Assembly (NCBI GenBank): GCA_963820415.1
Contig: CAWFZT010000004.1
Span: 62,001 to 126,000 of the forward strand
Source of the DNA: CAWFZT01 sp963820415
GTDB taxonomy: Bacteria; Chloroflexota; Anaerolineae; Anaerolineales; Anaerolineaceae
Direction of reading: 5' to 3'
Length of the DNA stretch: 64,000 bases
A program made the translations under genes and the position numbers. Numbering within the stretch: position 1 is the stretch's first letter; every line of letters begins with the position of its first letter. Of this stretch, positions 1-9,970 are shown piece after piece. Under the pieces are notes generated by a model, which was not told where the DNA came from, did not search any database, and was given only the letters and a program-made list of their open reading frames with translations.

Positions 1-2681
1 TGATGGTCACGTTGCCCCAGGCCAGGTCAACTCCCGGCTGCAGACTCTTGCTGCCACGGGCGTCACCGTTTACCTCTACGGTCAGATCCGCTTCCACGTA
101 AGTGCGTTCCAGGGTGTTTTCCGGTAGTTCTAGTACTTTCACTACTCGATTGACATCGTCAAAACTGTCTACGCGGAAGAGCCGTCCATCGTTGGCTTCG
201 TAAATGGCGCCCGGATGGCAATCCCTGTATATATACTGGCGATCCAGGAGAGCAATGCGGCGCGGGCAGGACTGGTTGGCTTGAGGGGGACACCCGCTTC
301 CTGCCGGGCAAGGACGGTCGTCATCCAGGCAGATGGCGTAGGGCTGCTGGCTGGTAGAACGCAGGCTCTGGATCGCATAAACGTCATCCGAGTTGCTATA
401 ATTACGGTGCGTGCCCATCCAGCGCCCGTTGACCAACCTCATTACACCGTCTTGCTGGGCTTGGGTGATGATCTCACCGGCGCGTTCGCCCCAATACTGG
501 CGCAGTTCAGCCTCGGTCAGGCCGGCCAGGTCGTAGGCGGCAGCGTTGATGTGCTTGCACCCCAGGCAGGGGTTGTGCGGGTCGACCACGAAAACCTCGG
601 GGGGCTGGTCGAGCAGCAGGTCGGGGTGATCGCGGTAATACTGGTCGAGTGGGTTGAGCGGGTAGGGGATGAAAAGGACCAGACCTTCTTCCTGGCGTCC
701 CACGCGCCCGGCCATTTGTCGCATAGCCATGACTGAAAAGGGAAAACCGGTAATCAAGCAGGCATCCAGATGGCCAATATCGATGCCGGCTTCGAGGGCG
801 TTGGTCGAAATTACTCCCAGGTATTTGCCGTAACGCAGCCCTTCATAAATTTCCCGTTTAGCGTCGATGGTCAGTTCAGCGGAGATGTAGGTTTTGATCT
901 TGCCTTTCAGGTGGGGGGCGCGCTGCTGCAGGCTCCGCTCCACCATGCGTGAAAGCGATTTTACCTCGCGGATCGAGCGGCAGAACAGGATCGTGTTTAG
1001 CGGGGAGGGATGGCCCTGGGCGTTCCTGCGGGTAAGCAGCTCGATAAATACGTCGGCTGCCACAGCCTGATAGTTGCTAAAGCGGGTGGTGAGGCTGCCC
1101 CAATCCGGGTTGAGCACCCCCCAATGTTTATCGGCCTGCTGAGACCCATCCTGGCTTTCTTCGATCAGCTCGAAGCAGGAACTCGGGCAGCGAGGTCAGG
1201 CGGGTTGCCAGGTCAAGCGGGTTACTGACTGTAGCCGAAGAGAGGATGATGCGTGGATCGGCGCCAAAGCGGCGCGCCGTCAGCAGCAGGCGGCGCATCA
1301 ACCCGGCCATGTGCACTCCAAACACGCCCCGGTAGGTATGCACCTCGTCGATGACAATAAATTGCAGGTGGGCGAAGAAATCGCTCCACTTTTTGCGCGA
1401 TTCCTTCAGCACCACGCTCAACATTTCGGGGTTGGTGGCCAGGATATGCGGGCTGAGGCGGGCGATTTCTTCTCGCTGGCCGCCCATCCCTCCTACCAGC
1501 GTCCGGGCGGTTACCTGGATGCCTTCGGCCTGCAATGCTTCGACCAGGTCGTCGATCTTTTCTTTCTGGTCCATCATCAGGGCATTGAGGGGGAAGAGAT
1601 ATAGAGCGTGCCCCGCTGGATTGCCGGCCAGGTACTCGAAAATGGCCGGGTTATAGCAGAGGGTCTTGCCGCTGGCGGTTTGAGTGACCACCACCAGGTT
1701 GCGTCCCTGCCGGATGGCGTCAAGCGCCCGCGCCTGGTGCTGGAAAAAGCCTTGAAAACCCTGCAGGCTGGCCTGGATGGCCTGCTGGATGGGGGCATTT
1801 AGCGGCAAAGCAGGTTGGCTGAAGAGCGCTTTCCTACCCTGGCGCAGCCGGTAAAATTCGATCAAGCCATCCCGGGCGTGCTGTTCGAGAAAGGATATGA
1901 TTTCGAAACGATGGCCTTCCTGCTTGACCCGCTGCAAGTAGACTGGATCGATGCCGACCAACTCGGCGGCCTCGGGCAGGTGTGGGGAGGGCGGGGTTGG
2001 TGGGCGACGGGCGAGGGCGTTTGGCCTGCGGGTGGGGGTGATTGCAGTCTGAGCCGGTGGAGTCGTCGTTGGCGGGGTCATGACTAGCCAGTCCAGAACG
2101 ATTTTTCGCTCTCCGTCGGCGGAATAGTGGATTTCCATGGCCAGATCCATACCGATTTCCAGGCTGCGTACCACGCTGGCAGGCAGACGAACGGTAAACC
2201 GGTCGCCATGACTTCCCAGCACGCTGACCTGCAAGCGCTCACTTTCGATCCTGACCAGCCGGGCCCTGTCGTTTTCCACAACCAGTATGGCTTGGATAAC
2301 CCGGCCGTCTTCTGACAGGTGTAAATCAAACTCAGCACCGTTGAGCAGATCGCGCTGAGGGTGATGGGCTACCTGGCTTTGTTCCAAGACAACCACCTTG
2401 CCCTGGTCTGTTTCCACCTGGTACAGGGTTTTGGCGGTCTGCTTGAGCACCTGGCGTACTCTCCCGCGCACCATCATAGCCAGGTCAGTACTGGCTGAAA
2501 GCACCTTACCCAGTTCATGAGTGACACGCAGGCGCGTTCCTCGGGTAAGCAAGGTCATTCGCTGGGGCTCTATCTGGGCATGCTCTACGACTACGATACC
2601 TCCATAAGGCAGACGCACCTGGTAGCGCGTCGGAGCCTCGCGGAGAACATTGATTACTTCACCAATTTCAGATTTTGCCAT
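1..2681 (-). CDS. MrfA/YprA-like DEAD/DEAH-box helicase, frameshifted and cut by the window edge
   Basis: Superfamily 2 DNA helicase of the MrfA (YprA) / Hrq1 type; in Bacillus MrfA acts in repair of mitomycin-type lesions (known for the family). Counting from the chosen ATG at 2681, Walker A TASGKT is at about residues 335-340 and DEVH at about 445-448, followed by SSAT. The reading frame then breaks near 1172: one extra base around the codons after LPEF. The other frame continues to base 1 with a normal second helicase lobe (TNALEAGIDIG, QMAGRVGRQ) and a cysteine-rich tail (CLGCKH...) typical of MrfA. The ATG at 2681 is preferred over the upstream ATG at 2744 because a TATAAT box lies just before it. 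The first 200 residues are three short beta-rich repeats not known to me from MrfA. The 3' end lies outside the window. Confidence 0.85.
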
Positions 2682-2691
2682 CGTGTTGTGA

Positions 2692-2697
2692 TTATAC
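2692..2697 (-). promoter_or_regulatory. Candidate -10 box of the helicase gene
   Basis: TATAAT on the minus strand, ten bases before the ATG at 2681. The expected transcription start would lie within a few bases of the start codon, and no Shine-Dalgarno is visible, so the mRNA may be leaderless. No good -35 hexamer is seen. Confidence 0.35.
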
Positions 2698-2835
2698 ATG
2701 TTAACCAAATTAAAAAAGCGTTGCCGGATGTTAACCAGATACAAACCGGAATTTAACCATTATTTATCAGGATTTAACATACAGTTGCCCCAATGTTTCA
2801 AAGTGATTAATTATCACTTTTCAGAGCATCTTTTT

Positions 2836-3608
2836 ATGGGATTAGCCGATCTATACGTGCACAGTATTCACAGCTACGACGGTACAGTCACCATCCCGGC
2901 TATTCTGAAGCACGTGGCCTATAATACCAAACTGAACGTGATTGCACTTACTGACCACGACCAGACCTGTGGGATTGAAGAAGCGCTCCAGCTCGCCCCA
3001 GCTTATGGAATCGAAGTGATTCTGGGCTGTGAGGTATCCACTGCTGAAGGTCACCTGTTGACTTTGTTCGTGGACAGGCCAGTCCGACCCAGCCTTTCCT
3101 ACCTCGAAGCCATTCTGCGCGCAGGTGAAATGGGCAGCTTGTGCATCGCTCCGCATCCCTCGGCGCCTTTTTTCAGCAGCGTCAGCTTTCAGGCCATCCG
3201 TCGGGCATTGCAGAACCAGGATGCTGCCCGGATATTGGTAGGCATCGAGGCCTATAATGGCGGCCTGGTATTGACCCATCGCAATGCGTATATCACTACA
3301 ATCTGCCAGACTTTTTCTCTGGCGCAGGTTGGTAAAGTGACGCACACGTATTAAGGACAATTGGTCAAGGAGCGACCCGTTACAAAGGAAAGACAGCGGC
3401 TGACTTTAAACTAGCGCTGATTAGCCGGGAAACACAAATTCACTAGGAACACAGCATGGACGGGTTCGAGGTTTTGTGGACCTATCTGTTCCAACACCTG
3501 CTGCTCAAGATTGGCTGGGTGCGCTAGAACGCCGGGCTGCAGGCGCCGGTGATTTACCGCCGGGTGGGTCAGATCAGCCGCTGCGAGCAGGCTGCTCAGG
3601 TCTCCTGA
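2836..3608 (+). pseudogene. Decayed PHP-domain metal-dependent phosphoesterase
   Basis: The ATG at 2836 opens MGLADLYVHSIHSYDGT, the metal-binding start of a PHP domain (related to PolIII alpha and YciV/RNase AM-like phosphoesterases), followed by ALTDHDQ and the IAPHP motif. Near 3335 one base is missing inside the conserved GNSDAH motif; the shifted frame resumes with SDAHVLRTIGQGATRY and GKTAADFKLAL, the normal end of this domain. Two in-frame TAG stops follow (3444-3446 and 3524-3526); the second replaces what should be the Trp of a GWVRWN-like tail, and the frame finally ends at 3606-3608. One frameshift plus two stops makes real gene decay more likely than a single sequencing error. A second, nearly intact PHP gene is at 44.2 kb. 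Confidence 0.75.
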
Positions 3609-3695
3609 ACAGTGTTTGTTAATTAACCGGGGTAAAACCATCCCAACTGACTATCCGGAAAATCAAGGCTGAATTGACCTTGTATAGAGAATTTT

Positions 3696-3805
3696 GGCTC
3701 ATTGGGATTTACCGTGGAAGGTCCCCAGATTTTGGAGTGTGAGCGTGTATACGCACGCTCACACTCCAAAATCTGGGAGTTCAACACGGCAATTCCCAGA
3801 GAGCC
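3696..3805 (+). repeat. Two-tier palindromic element, copy A
   Basis: Outer arms GGCTCATTGGGATTTACCG and, inverted at the other end, GGCTCTCTGGGAATTGCCG enclose a long hairpin at 3724-3777 with a perfect 24-bp stem and a 6-base loop. The core of the stem holds GTGTGAGCGTG, shared with copy D. The element lies between the PHP pseudogene and leuS. The rest of the 3609-3890 gap shows nothing recognisable. Confidence 0.85.
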
Positions 3806-3890
3806 CGAATTTTGTCACAATAGAGAGTAAAATAACTCAAGTCAACATCTATAAGGTCAGACATAACCCAGGAGATCGAACAGGTGAGGT

Positions 3891-6251
3891 ATGGATAAGA
3901 CTTATCAGGCGATCGATTTCAGCGAAAAAGAAAAAGCCTACATTCTGGTCGAATTTCCCTACCCATCCGGGTCGGGGCTGCACATGGGACATTCCTTTTC
4001 ATTCACTGGAGGGGATGTCTACGCTCGTTTCCTGCGCATGCAAGGGAAAAATGTGCTTTTTCCCATCGGTTGGGATGCTTTCGGCCTGCCTACCGAGAAT
4101 TATGCCATCAAAGCGGGAAGGAAACCCCAGGATGTGACGCGTGAAAATACGGATACTTTTCGCCGCCAGATGAAACAGATCGGCCTGTCGTTCGATTTTA
4201 TGCGTGAGGTCAATACGACCGACCCGGAGTTCTACCGTTGGACACAGTGGATCTTCCTCAAGTTGTATGAGAAAGGCTTGACGACTAAGATGGAAATGCC
4301 GATCAACTGGTGCCCGGTGGATAAGGTCGGCCTGGCGAACGAAGAGGTAATTAACGGTCACTGTGAGCGCTGCGGCGCAGAAGTTGTCCGCCGGCGCATC
4401 AGCCAGTGGGTGGTCAAGATCACCGCCTACGCCGACCGGCTGATCGAAGGCCTGGAGCACACGGATTTCATTGAGAAGGTCAAAGCAGCCCAGGTCAACT
4501 GGATTGGTAAGAGCGTCGGAGCGCGCATCTTTTTCCCAATCAAAAACCGCCAGGAAAAGATCGAGGTTTTCACCACCCGGCCAGATACACTGTGGGGGGC
4601 CACTTTCATGGTTTTAGCCCCCGAGCATCCCCTGGTCAGCGGGCTGGTGGATAATCCGGAGATCAAGAGCTACATGGAAAAAGCCGCCCGGCTGTCCGAC
4701 CTGGAGCGAGGCGAGATGGAACGGGAAAAGGATGGCGTTTTCAGTGGATTGATGGCGATTAACCCGGCTACCGGGAATGAGATCCCGGTATGGATTTCAG
4801 ACTTCGTGGTGCTCTCCTACGGAACAGGCGCAATCATGTCGGTGCCGGCGCACGACGAGCGTGATTACGCTTTTGCCAGGAAGTTCCACCTGCCGGTCAT
4901 CCCGGTCGTCCTTCCCCCTCAGCCCTGGGATTTCGACCAGGCGGCTTACAGCGGTAAAGAGGGAACGATGATCAATTCGGGGATGATCAACGGCTTGACC
5001 CCGCCTGAGGCCATCGAGCGCACAATCGACTGGCTGAAATCTGACCACATGGGTGAGGCAGCGGCTTCCTACCACTTGCGGGACTGGATCTTCAGCCGCC
5101 AGCATTATTGGGGTGAGCCGATCCCGATGGTTAACTGTCCCGAGTGTGGCTGGGTGCCTGTGCCGGAGGAACAACTGCCTGTGCTGCTGCCCGAAGTGGA
5201 GAAATACCAACCCACCGAAACGGGTGAATCTCCGCTGGCCAATATTCGCGCATGGGTCGAAACGACCTGCCCGCGCTGTGGGAGACCCGCTCGCCGAGAA
5301 ACCGACACCATGCCAAACTGGGCCGGCAGCGATTGGTACTTCCTGCGTTATACGGATCCACACAATTCGGCCATTTTTGCTGATATGGAAAAGATGCGCT
5401 ACTGGATGCCGGTGGATGTGTATATTGGCGGTGACGAGCACAATACACTGCACCTTTTATACTCGCGCTTCATTTATTTGTTTCTCTACGACCTGGGTTA
5501 TGTGCCCAGGGAAATTTCTGAGCCATACCAGAAACGCCTATCGCATGGCGTACTGCTTGGCCCGGATGGGACGCGCATGAGCAAGACTGCCGGCAACGTG
5601 ATCGTGCCGGATGAGCTGGTAGAACACTATGGAGCAGACGTACTTCGCACCTACCTGATGTTCATGGGGCCTTTCGACGCGACCATGGCCTGGAACGAGC
5701 GGGCGCTGTTGGGAGTCAAACGCTTCCTGGACAGGCTGGCGGCGTATGTTAAAGCAAACTCTGGAAGACACCCCTATTCTTCCATGAAAGTGAAAGTGGC
5801 GGTCGACAGGTTGTTGAAATCGGCCGGCGAGGATATCCAGTCCTTTAAGTTCAACACAGCCGTCGCCAAACAGATGGAAACCCTGAATACGCTGGAGGAT
5901 AGCCAGGAGCCAGTCGACAATCTGACCTTGCAAAAACTCGTCCAGGTAGCCGCTCCGTTTGCGCCTTTCTTGACTGAAGAGATTTGGAAATTGGTGGGCG
6001 GCAAGGGCAGTGTCCACGCCAGCTGCTGGCCGGCTTACGACGTAAGCTTGGTGTTGGAGCAGCAAGTCACCGTATCGGTGCAGGTCAACGGCAAGCTGCG
6101 CGGGCTGGTCGAAGTGGATCCGGATGAAACCGAAGAGAAAGTGATAGCCCAGGCTAAAACGTTGGAGGCGGTGACTAAGGCGCTGGCTAAAGGCGCCTTA
6201 CGCAAGGTGATTTACGTCAAAGGGCGTACCCTTAATTTTGTGGTCAGTTGA
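3891..6251 (+). CDS. leuS: Leucyl-tRNA synthetase
   Basis: Class I synthetase charging tRNA-Leu in the cytoplasm. The HIGH signature is HMGH at residues 31-34 (in PYPSGSGLHMGH) and the KMSKS loop is RMSKT at 562-566. A CP1 editing domain with FTTRPDTLWGATF and a zinc-type Cys cluster (NWCPVDK...CERCG) is present; a second Cys pair set (CPECG...CPRCG) precedes the catalytic half. At 786 aa it is shorter than the usual 820-870 aa, chiefly because the N-terminal helix before the HIGH region is abbreviated. The start at 3891 follows AGGTGAGG. The wording of the N-terminal half (FTGGDVYARF, GWDAFGLPTENYAIKAG) reminds me of LeuRS from candidate-phyla-radiation bacteria, which would suggest transfer or an old alternative lineage; this is an impression that needs a tree. 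Confidence 0.93.
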   Translation: MDKTYQAIDFSEKEKAYILVEFPYPSGSGLHMGHSFSFTGGDVYARFLRMQGKNVLFPIGWDAFGLPTENYAIKAGRKPQDVTRENTDTFRRQMKQIGLSFDFMREVNTTDPEFYRWTQWIFLKLYEKGLTTKMEMPINWCPVDKVGLANEEVINGHCERCGAEVVRRRISQWVVKITAYADRLIEGLEHTDFIEKVKAAQVNWIGKSVGARIFFPIKNRQEKIEVFTTRPDTLWGATFMVLAPEHPLVSGLVDNPEIKSYMEKAARLSDLERGEMEREKDGVFSGLMAINPATGNEIPVWISDFVVLSYGTGAIMSVPAHDERDYAFARKFHLPVIPVVLPPQPWDFDQAAYSGKEGTMINSGMINGLTPPEAIERTIDWLKSDHMGEAAASYHLRDWIFSRQHYWGEPIPMVNCPECGWVPVPEEQLPVLLPEVEKYQPTETGESPLANIRAWVETTCPRCGRPARRETDTMPNWAGSDWYFLRYTDPHNSAIFADMEKMRYWMPVDVYIGGDEHNTLHLLYSRFIYLFLYDLGYVPREISEPYQKRLSHGVLLGPDGTRMSKTAGNVIVPDELVEHYGADVLRTYLMFMGPFDATMAWNERALLGVKRFLDRLAAYVKANSGRHPYSSMKVKVAVDRLLKSAGEDIQSFKFNTAVAKQMETLNTLEDSQEPVDNLTLQKLVQVAAPFAPFLTEEIWKLVGGKGSVHASCWPAYDVSLVLEQQVTVSVQVNGKLRGLVEVDPDETEEKVIAQAKTLEAVTKALAKGALRKVIYVKGRTLNFVVS

Positions 6252-6287
6252 GATTCTTGCTGAGGAAATAAAAGATATCCACAACCA

Positions 6288-7184
6288 TCAAGGGTTGACT
6301 TCCAAAGAGAAATCATCGAAGAAGATTGTGTTATAAGAATCATATCCTTTGGTTGTCCCGGAGGCTGCAAAAATGGCCACGTCGCCTGTTGGAAAGGAAT
6401 TGGCATCATCCATGACAACCTTTTGGCCGAAATTATTGATTTGCACGCCGATCGAGCTGCCCATACAGTTTACTAACAGGTTGATATAACCGTTATTATC
6501 CAGTTTCTGGATGTTGTCGGCAGGTTTCCATTGTGGATCGGTAAGGAAAGTGGTTTTTCCCTGAACAACCTTGTAAATGCTGTATTGAGTTCCGCTGACC
6601 TTTACCGCATAAAAATTATTGGCGTCCTGGAAACCACACAAAATGCCGAAAGCCCCGTCCTGTAAACCGGGCCTTACATTTACAGAAACGATGACATTCG
6701 TAAATGATTCCTGGAGGTGGTGGGGTGGGACGACATATGCGAGCCTGTTGGGCTGCAGCAGCGAGATAGAATAACTCTGCATATTGGAATACCCAACCTT
6801 GTAATTATCGGTGGTCACTTCTGGCCAAGCGCCCTTTGTGGTTGAAAAATCTTCCGTGTAGGTCCTCGAGGCTTGAGGCGCTGATGTGGATAAAGGAGGC
6901 GTCTCAGTCGGCTGCTCGGGTTGGATAACCAATTCCTGGGTGGGAGTTGGCGCTGTTGCCTTATTGGCTGGAGATTGAGTGGCCTCCAGAACTGGAGTGT
7001 GGCTGGGAGGCGTCGATCGAGGGATATTTGCCACAGTCGCCGGTTGGCTGCCAAAAAGCATCGTCATGACACCGGCGCCTGCCGCTATGCAGCCACACAA
7101 CAGGCACACACCCAGGAAAGCTGCCAGCACGATCATCCAGGTTTTATTCGATTTTTTGGGTGCAGGTGGATAAGTGTAAGCCAA
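6288..7184 (-). CDS. Membrane-anchored protein with Pro/Thr linker and LamG/ConA-like domain
   Basis: Function unknown. The likely start is TTG at 7184, preceded by AAGAGGTG at 7196-7189; an ATG at 7265 in the same frame lacks such a site. The product is about 298 aa: a short polar N terminus, one membrane segment (WMIVLAAFLGVCLLCGCIAA), a Pro/Thr-rich linker of about 60 residues, and a C-terminal beta-rich domain (DFSTTKGAW... to FFDDFSLEVNP) resembling the jelly-roll seen in DUF1080/LamG-like proteins, which bind sugars or occur in extracellular parts of signalling proteins. It is transcribed divergently from the kinase gene at 7671 and convergent with leuS. A role in sensing or carbohydrate binding outside the cell is inference. 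Confidence 0.6.
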   Translation of the reverse strand: MAYTYPPAPKKSNKTWMIVLAAFLGVCLLCGCIAAGAGVMTMLFGSQPATVANIPRSTPPSHTPVLEATQSPANKATAPTPTQELVIQPEQPTETPPLSTSAPQASRTYTEDFSTTKGAWPEVTTDNYKVGYSNMQSYSISLLQPNRLAYVVPPHHLQESFTNVIVSVNVRPGLQDGAFGILCGFQDANNFYAVKVSGTQYSIYKVVQGKTTFLTDPQWKPADNIQKLDNNGYINLLVNCMGSSIGVQINNFGQKVVMDDANSFPTGDVAIFAASGTTKGYDSYNTIFFDDFSLEVNP

Positions 7185-7670
7185 AAGACACCTCTTGGTT
7201 GTGGGTTTTAATGCTGCTTTTCCCCTAAAATAATTATACCCAGAAAATAATAGATGGCTTGCCATCGCCCATCATTTCGTTCGAAATGATGTAAAATTGC
7301 AGATCATCTATTAGATGTAAGGGTGCCTTAAATGGTCGAGAGCCAGGACTTTTTCCGCTGGCTCTCATTGTGGACTGCTTAGGTGTAACACCGATGACAT
7401 AATAATATACCATTTAGCCTGAGGTTACTTGACGATAACCCTACGGTTACCTTACGGACAACTAACTTAACCATTAGAGATTTTTAAGACTGGTAAAATT
7501 ATGATTCTTTGGGAATCCCCGCGGTGAACTCCCGGAGTTGGGGGTGTCATGACACCCCCAACTCCAGAGCCTTTCACGGTAAATACCAATGAACCACATA
7601 AGATTCTATAGGGAAACGGCTGATTCATAATATAATTCAAATAGCCTGATCATCTAATCGGAGTTTAGAA
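7185..7670. other. Intergenic region between divergent genes
   Basis: Holds a perfect 9-bp hairpin (GAGAGCCAG/CTGGCTCTC, 7338-7366, 11-base loop) without a T-run on either side, palindromic element copy B (7503-7595), and a TATAAT at 7631-7636 that could serve the kinase gene. No open gene or RNA gene is recognisable. Confidence 0.5.
7503..7595 (+). repeat. Two-tier palindromic element, copy B
   Basis: Arms GATTCTTTGGGAATCCCCG and, inverted, GGTTCATTGGTATTTACCG flank an inner perfect palindrome at 7534-7565 (32 nt, tip GTGTCATGACAC). Same family as the copies at 3.7, 29.4, 40.5, 43.0 and 55.2 kb. It sits between divergent genes. Confidence 0.8.
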
Positions 7671-9797
7671 ATGGACCTTACTCCAGAAACTGTGCTTCAG
7701 AATCGATACCGGATCATGCGTCAGCTCGGCCAGGGTGGCATGGGCATGGTCTTTATGGCGTTTGATTCATCCCTGGAACACGTAGTGGCGGTAAAGCTCA
7801 ACCGCAATGTTTCTTCTCAGGGTTCCACTCAATTTATTCGTGAGGCGCGTTTGCTGGCGAATCTGCATCATCCCAACCTTCCACGCGTCACCGATTATTT
7901 TGTAATCGGGGACAGCCAATTCTTGGTGATGGATTTTATCCCGGGTGATGATCTGGGCAGTCTGATCGAAAAACAAGGGGCGTTTACCATCGAACAAGTC
8001 TTGCGCTGGTCAGATCAGCTAGGCTCAGCGCTGACTTATATGCACGGGCAAACCCCACCCGTGATCCACCGTGATATCAAACCCCAGAATATCAAGCTGA
8101 CCCCGGACGGGGATGCGGTCCTGGTCGATTTTGGGATTGCCAAAGCTACCGACGCATCTCAGATGACTGCTGCCGGTGCGTTAGGGCTCACCCCCGGTTA
8201 TGCCCCACCCGAGCAGTATGGGTCTGGTCGTACGGGCCCATATTCCGACCATTATGCCTTTGCCGCCACCTTATTTACCCTGCTGACCGGCGTCAAGCCG
8301 GTCGACAGTGTGCAGAGAGTCCTGGGACAGGCTACCTTGACCCCGATCGATCAACTCATCCCCTCAATTCCCCGCCACGTCCAGTATGCGATCGAACGGG
8401 CCATGTCGGTCCGTCCAGAAGACCGGTTTGGCAGTATCCAGGATTTCCTGCACGCTTTGAACGATATCACTGCGATCAGCCCTAACCGCTTGACCTCCAC
8501 CGTAGATCCGTCCACTCTCGATCGGACGGTATCCATCGGGTCGAGCGCCTCTACGGTTGTCTCACCTGCCGCGCTTCCAGCCGCGGTTCCTCGTCGCAGC
8601 CATATTCCGGGCTGGGTGTGGGGAGTGGTAGCGGCTGTGGTAGTGATCGCCGGAATTGTTGTGGTGGCTGGAGGGGCCGGGCTGTTCTTATATTCCAATT
8701 CCAGGCGTTCCACTGCCCAAACCGCCACTGCCCTGGCGTTAGCCCAGGAGGCGCCTTCTGCTACCAGGGAAATAGCTGTTGCTACCCAGGCGCCGATGGC
8801 GACGTCCACCCAGGCTTTGACTGCCACCCAGCTTCCACCATCGCCTACGGTTGCTGCAATTGTCCAAGACACGGCGACTAAAGCTGCCACTGCCACCCTG
8901 ACGCCGGCTGCTGTGGACGGAGGAGGAGTGATCGCCTTTGCCAGCGATCGGGCGGATGGGAAAACGCTTCAAATTTGGACGATGAAGCCCTACCTTGACA
9001 ACAGCGGGAAATTTTATGCGCATGATTTCACCCAGCTCACCTTCGATCCTGGTAATAAAACCCAACCAAACTGGTCGCCGGATGGCAAGAAACTCTTGTA
9101 TGTAGCGCCTGGAGCAAGCCAGACCCAGGGATTGGATATTTTCATATTGGATTTGAGTACACCTGGCAGCCAGCCGGTCGATCTAAGTAAGCACAAGGGC
9201 GATGATACTGACCCGGCCTGGTCGCCGGACGGAAAACTAATTGCTTTTACCAGCAATGCGCGCGAGGATGGCATCTTGCAGTTATACCTGATGAATGCAG
9301 ATGGGTCGAATTTGCACCGCATCAGCACGGATTACGAGGAATATTCGCCCACCTGGCAGCCAGATATGCAGTGGCTGGTGTATGTAATCAACGCCAGCGA
9401 TAACCGCTACCTCTACCGTCGCTTCGAGGATACCGGATATTCTTATATGACCTCGACTCCTTCGGCCTATGATTCGGCTGAGATTTTTGGCCGTTTTGGG
9501 CAGGTCGAGCACCCGCAAATTTCTCCGGACGGCACTACCCTGTCGTACGTGCGGATTGATGGCTCTTCCCGGCAGATATTCACTGCTGACTATAAAAAAC
9601 GAGGGGCCCAGTTTTCGAAGCTGACCACTACCGGAAAGGACTACTACCCGGCCTGGTCAGCCGATTCTCAGATGATCGTATTTACTTCCGAAAGAGACGG
9701 GAATCCCCAAATTTACCTCATGACTGCTGCCGGACTGCTGCAGACCAATCTGACCAATCGCCAGGGTAAGGATCTGCAACCTGCCTGGCAGCCGTAG
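7671..9797 (+). CDS. Serine/threonine protein kinase fused to a TolB/WD40-like propeller
   Basis: Transmembrane Hanks-type kinase (708 aa). The kinase domain covers residues 10-275: glycine loop GQGGMG at 20-25, ATP-site Lys42 (VAVKL), HRDIKPQN from residue 133 and DFG at 153-155, all intact. One membrane segment (WVWGVVAAVVVIAGIVVVAGG) near 318-340 is followed by an Ala/Thr/Pro linker and then, from about 420, five or so PD40/TolB-type blades (repeated QPNWSPDGKK, DPAWSPDGKL, YPAWSADSQM). The propeller should lie outside the cell and might bind a ligand or protein; kinase-propeller fusions are known in Chloroflexota and other filamentous or multicellular bacteria. The substrate is unknown. 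No phosphatase gene is adjacent. Confidence 0.9.
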   Translation: MDLTPETVLQNRYRIMRQLGQGGMGMVFMAFDSSLEHVVAVKLNRNVSSQGSTQFIREARLLANLHHPNLPRVTDYFVIGDSQFLVMDFIPGDDLGSLIEKQGAFTIEQVLRWSDQLGSALTYMHGQTPPVIHRDIKPQNIKLTPDGDAVLVDFGIAKATDASQMTAAGALGLTPGYAPPEQYGSGRTGPYSDHYAFAATLFTLLTGVKPVDSVQRVLGQATLTPIDQLIPSIPRHVQYAIERAMSVRPEDRFGSIQDFLHALNDITAISPNRLTSTVDPSTLDRTVSIGSSASTVVSPAALPAAVPRRSHIPGWVWGVVAAVVVIAGIVVVAGGAGLFLYSNSRRSTAQTATALALAQEAPSATREIAVATQAPMATSTQALTATQLPPSPTVAAIVQDTATKAATATLTPAAVDGGGVIAFASDRADGKTLQIWTMKPYLDNSGKFYAHDFTQLTFDPGNKTQPNWSPDGKKLLYVAPGASQTQGLDIFILDLSTPGSQPVDLSKHKGDDTDPAWSPDGKLIAFTSNAREDGILQLYLMNADGSNLHRISTDYEEYSPTWQPDMQWLVYVINASDNRYLYRRFEDTGYSYMTSTPSAYDSAEIFGRFGQVEHPQISPDGTTLSYVRIDGSSRQIFTADYKKRGAQFSKLTTTGKDYYPAWSADSQMIVFTSERDGNPQIYLMTAAGLLQTNLTNRQGKDLQPAWQP

Positions 9798-9896
9798 GAA
9801 CCTGCCCAATCAGGGTTGACATCCGATAGAAAACGTCTCATTGATTGAAGCATAATTATCAGGATAGATAACCTGTTAATTTATGATAACATTCAC

Positions 9897-9925
9897 ATGA
9901 CAAAACTGATCGAGTGGATTATATA
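9897..9925 (+). promoter_or_regulatory. Candidate promoter of the hydrogenase operon
   Basis: ATGACA (9897-9902), a 17-base spacer and TATATA (9920-9925), ending 45 bases before the first ORF. The -35 matches 5 of 6 bases; the -10 is weak. The rest of the 9798-9970 gap is AT-rich with no other signal. Confidence 0.35.
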
Positions 9926-9970
9926 TGTAAGGATTAATTATTAACTAACCCTCTGGGGAGAATTTTTGTC

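Noticed and set aside
215..736. Plus-strand open frame of 173 codons
   Set aside because: It is the antisense shadow of the second half of the MrfA-like helicase, whose minus-strand frame has clear helicase motifs.
3696..3805. Palindromic elements as ordinary intrinsic terminators
   Set aside because: They lack a following T-run, have conserved outer arms, and lie mainly in divergent gaps.
3694..4137. Plus-strand frame of 147 codons before leuS
   Set aside because: Runs through palindromic copy A and overlaps leuS in another frame; no coding pattern and leuS is certain.
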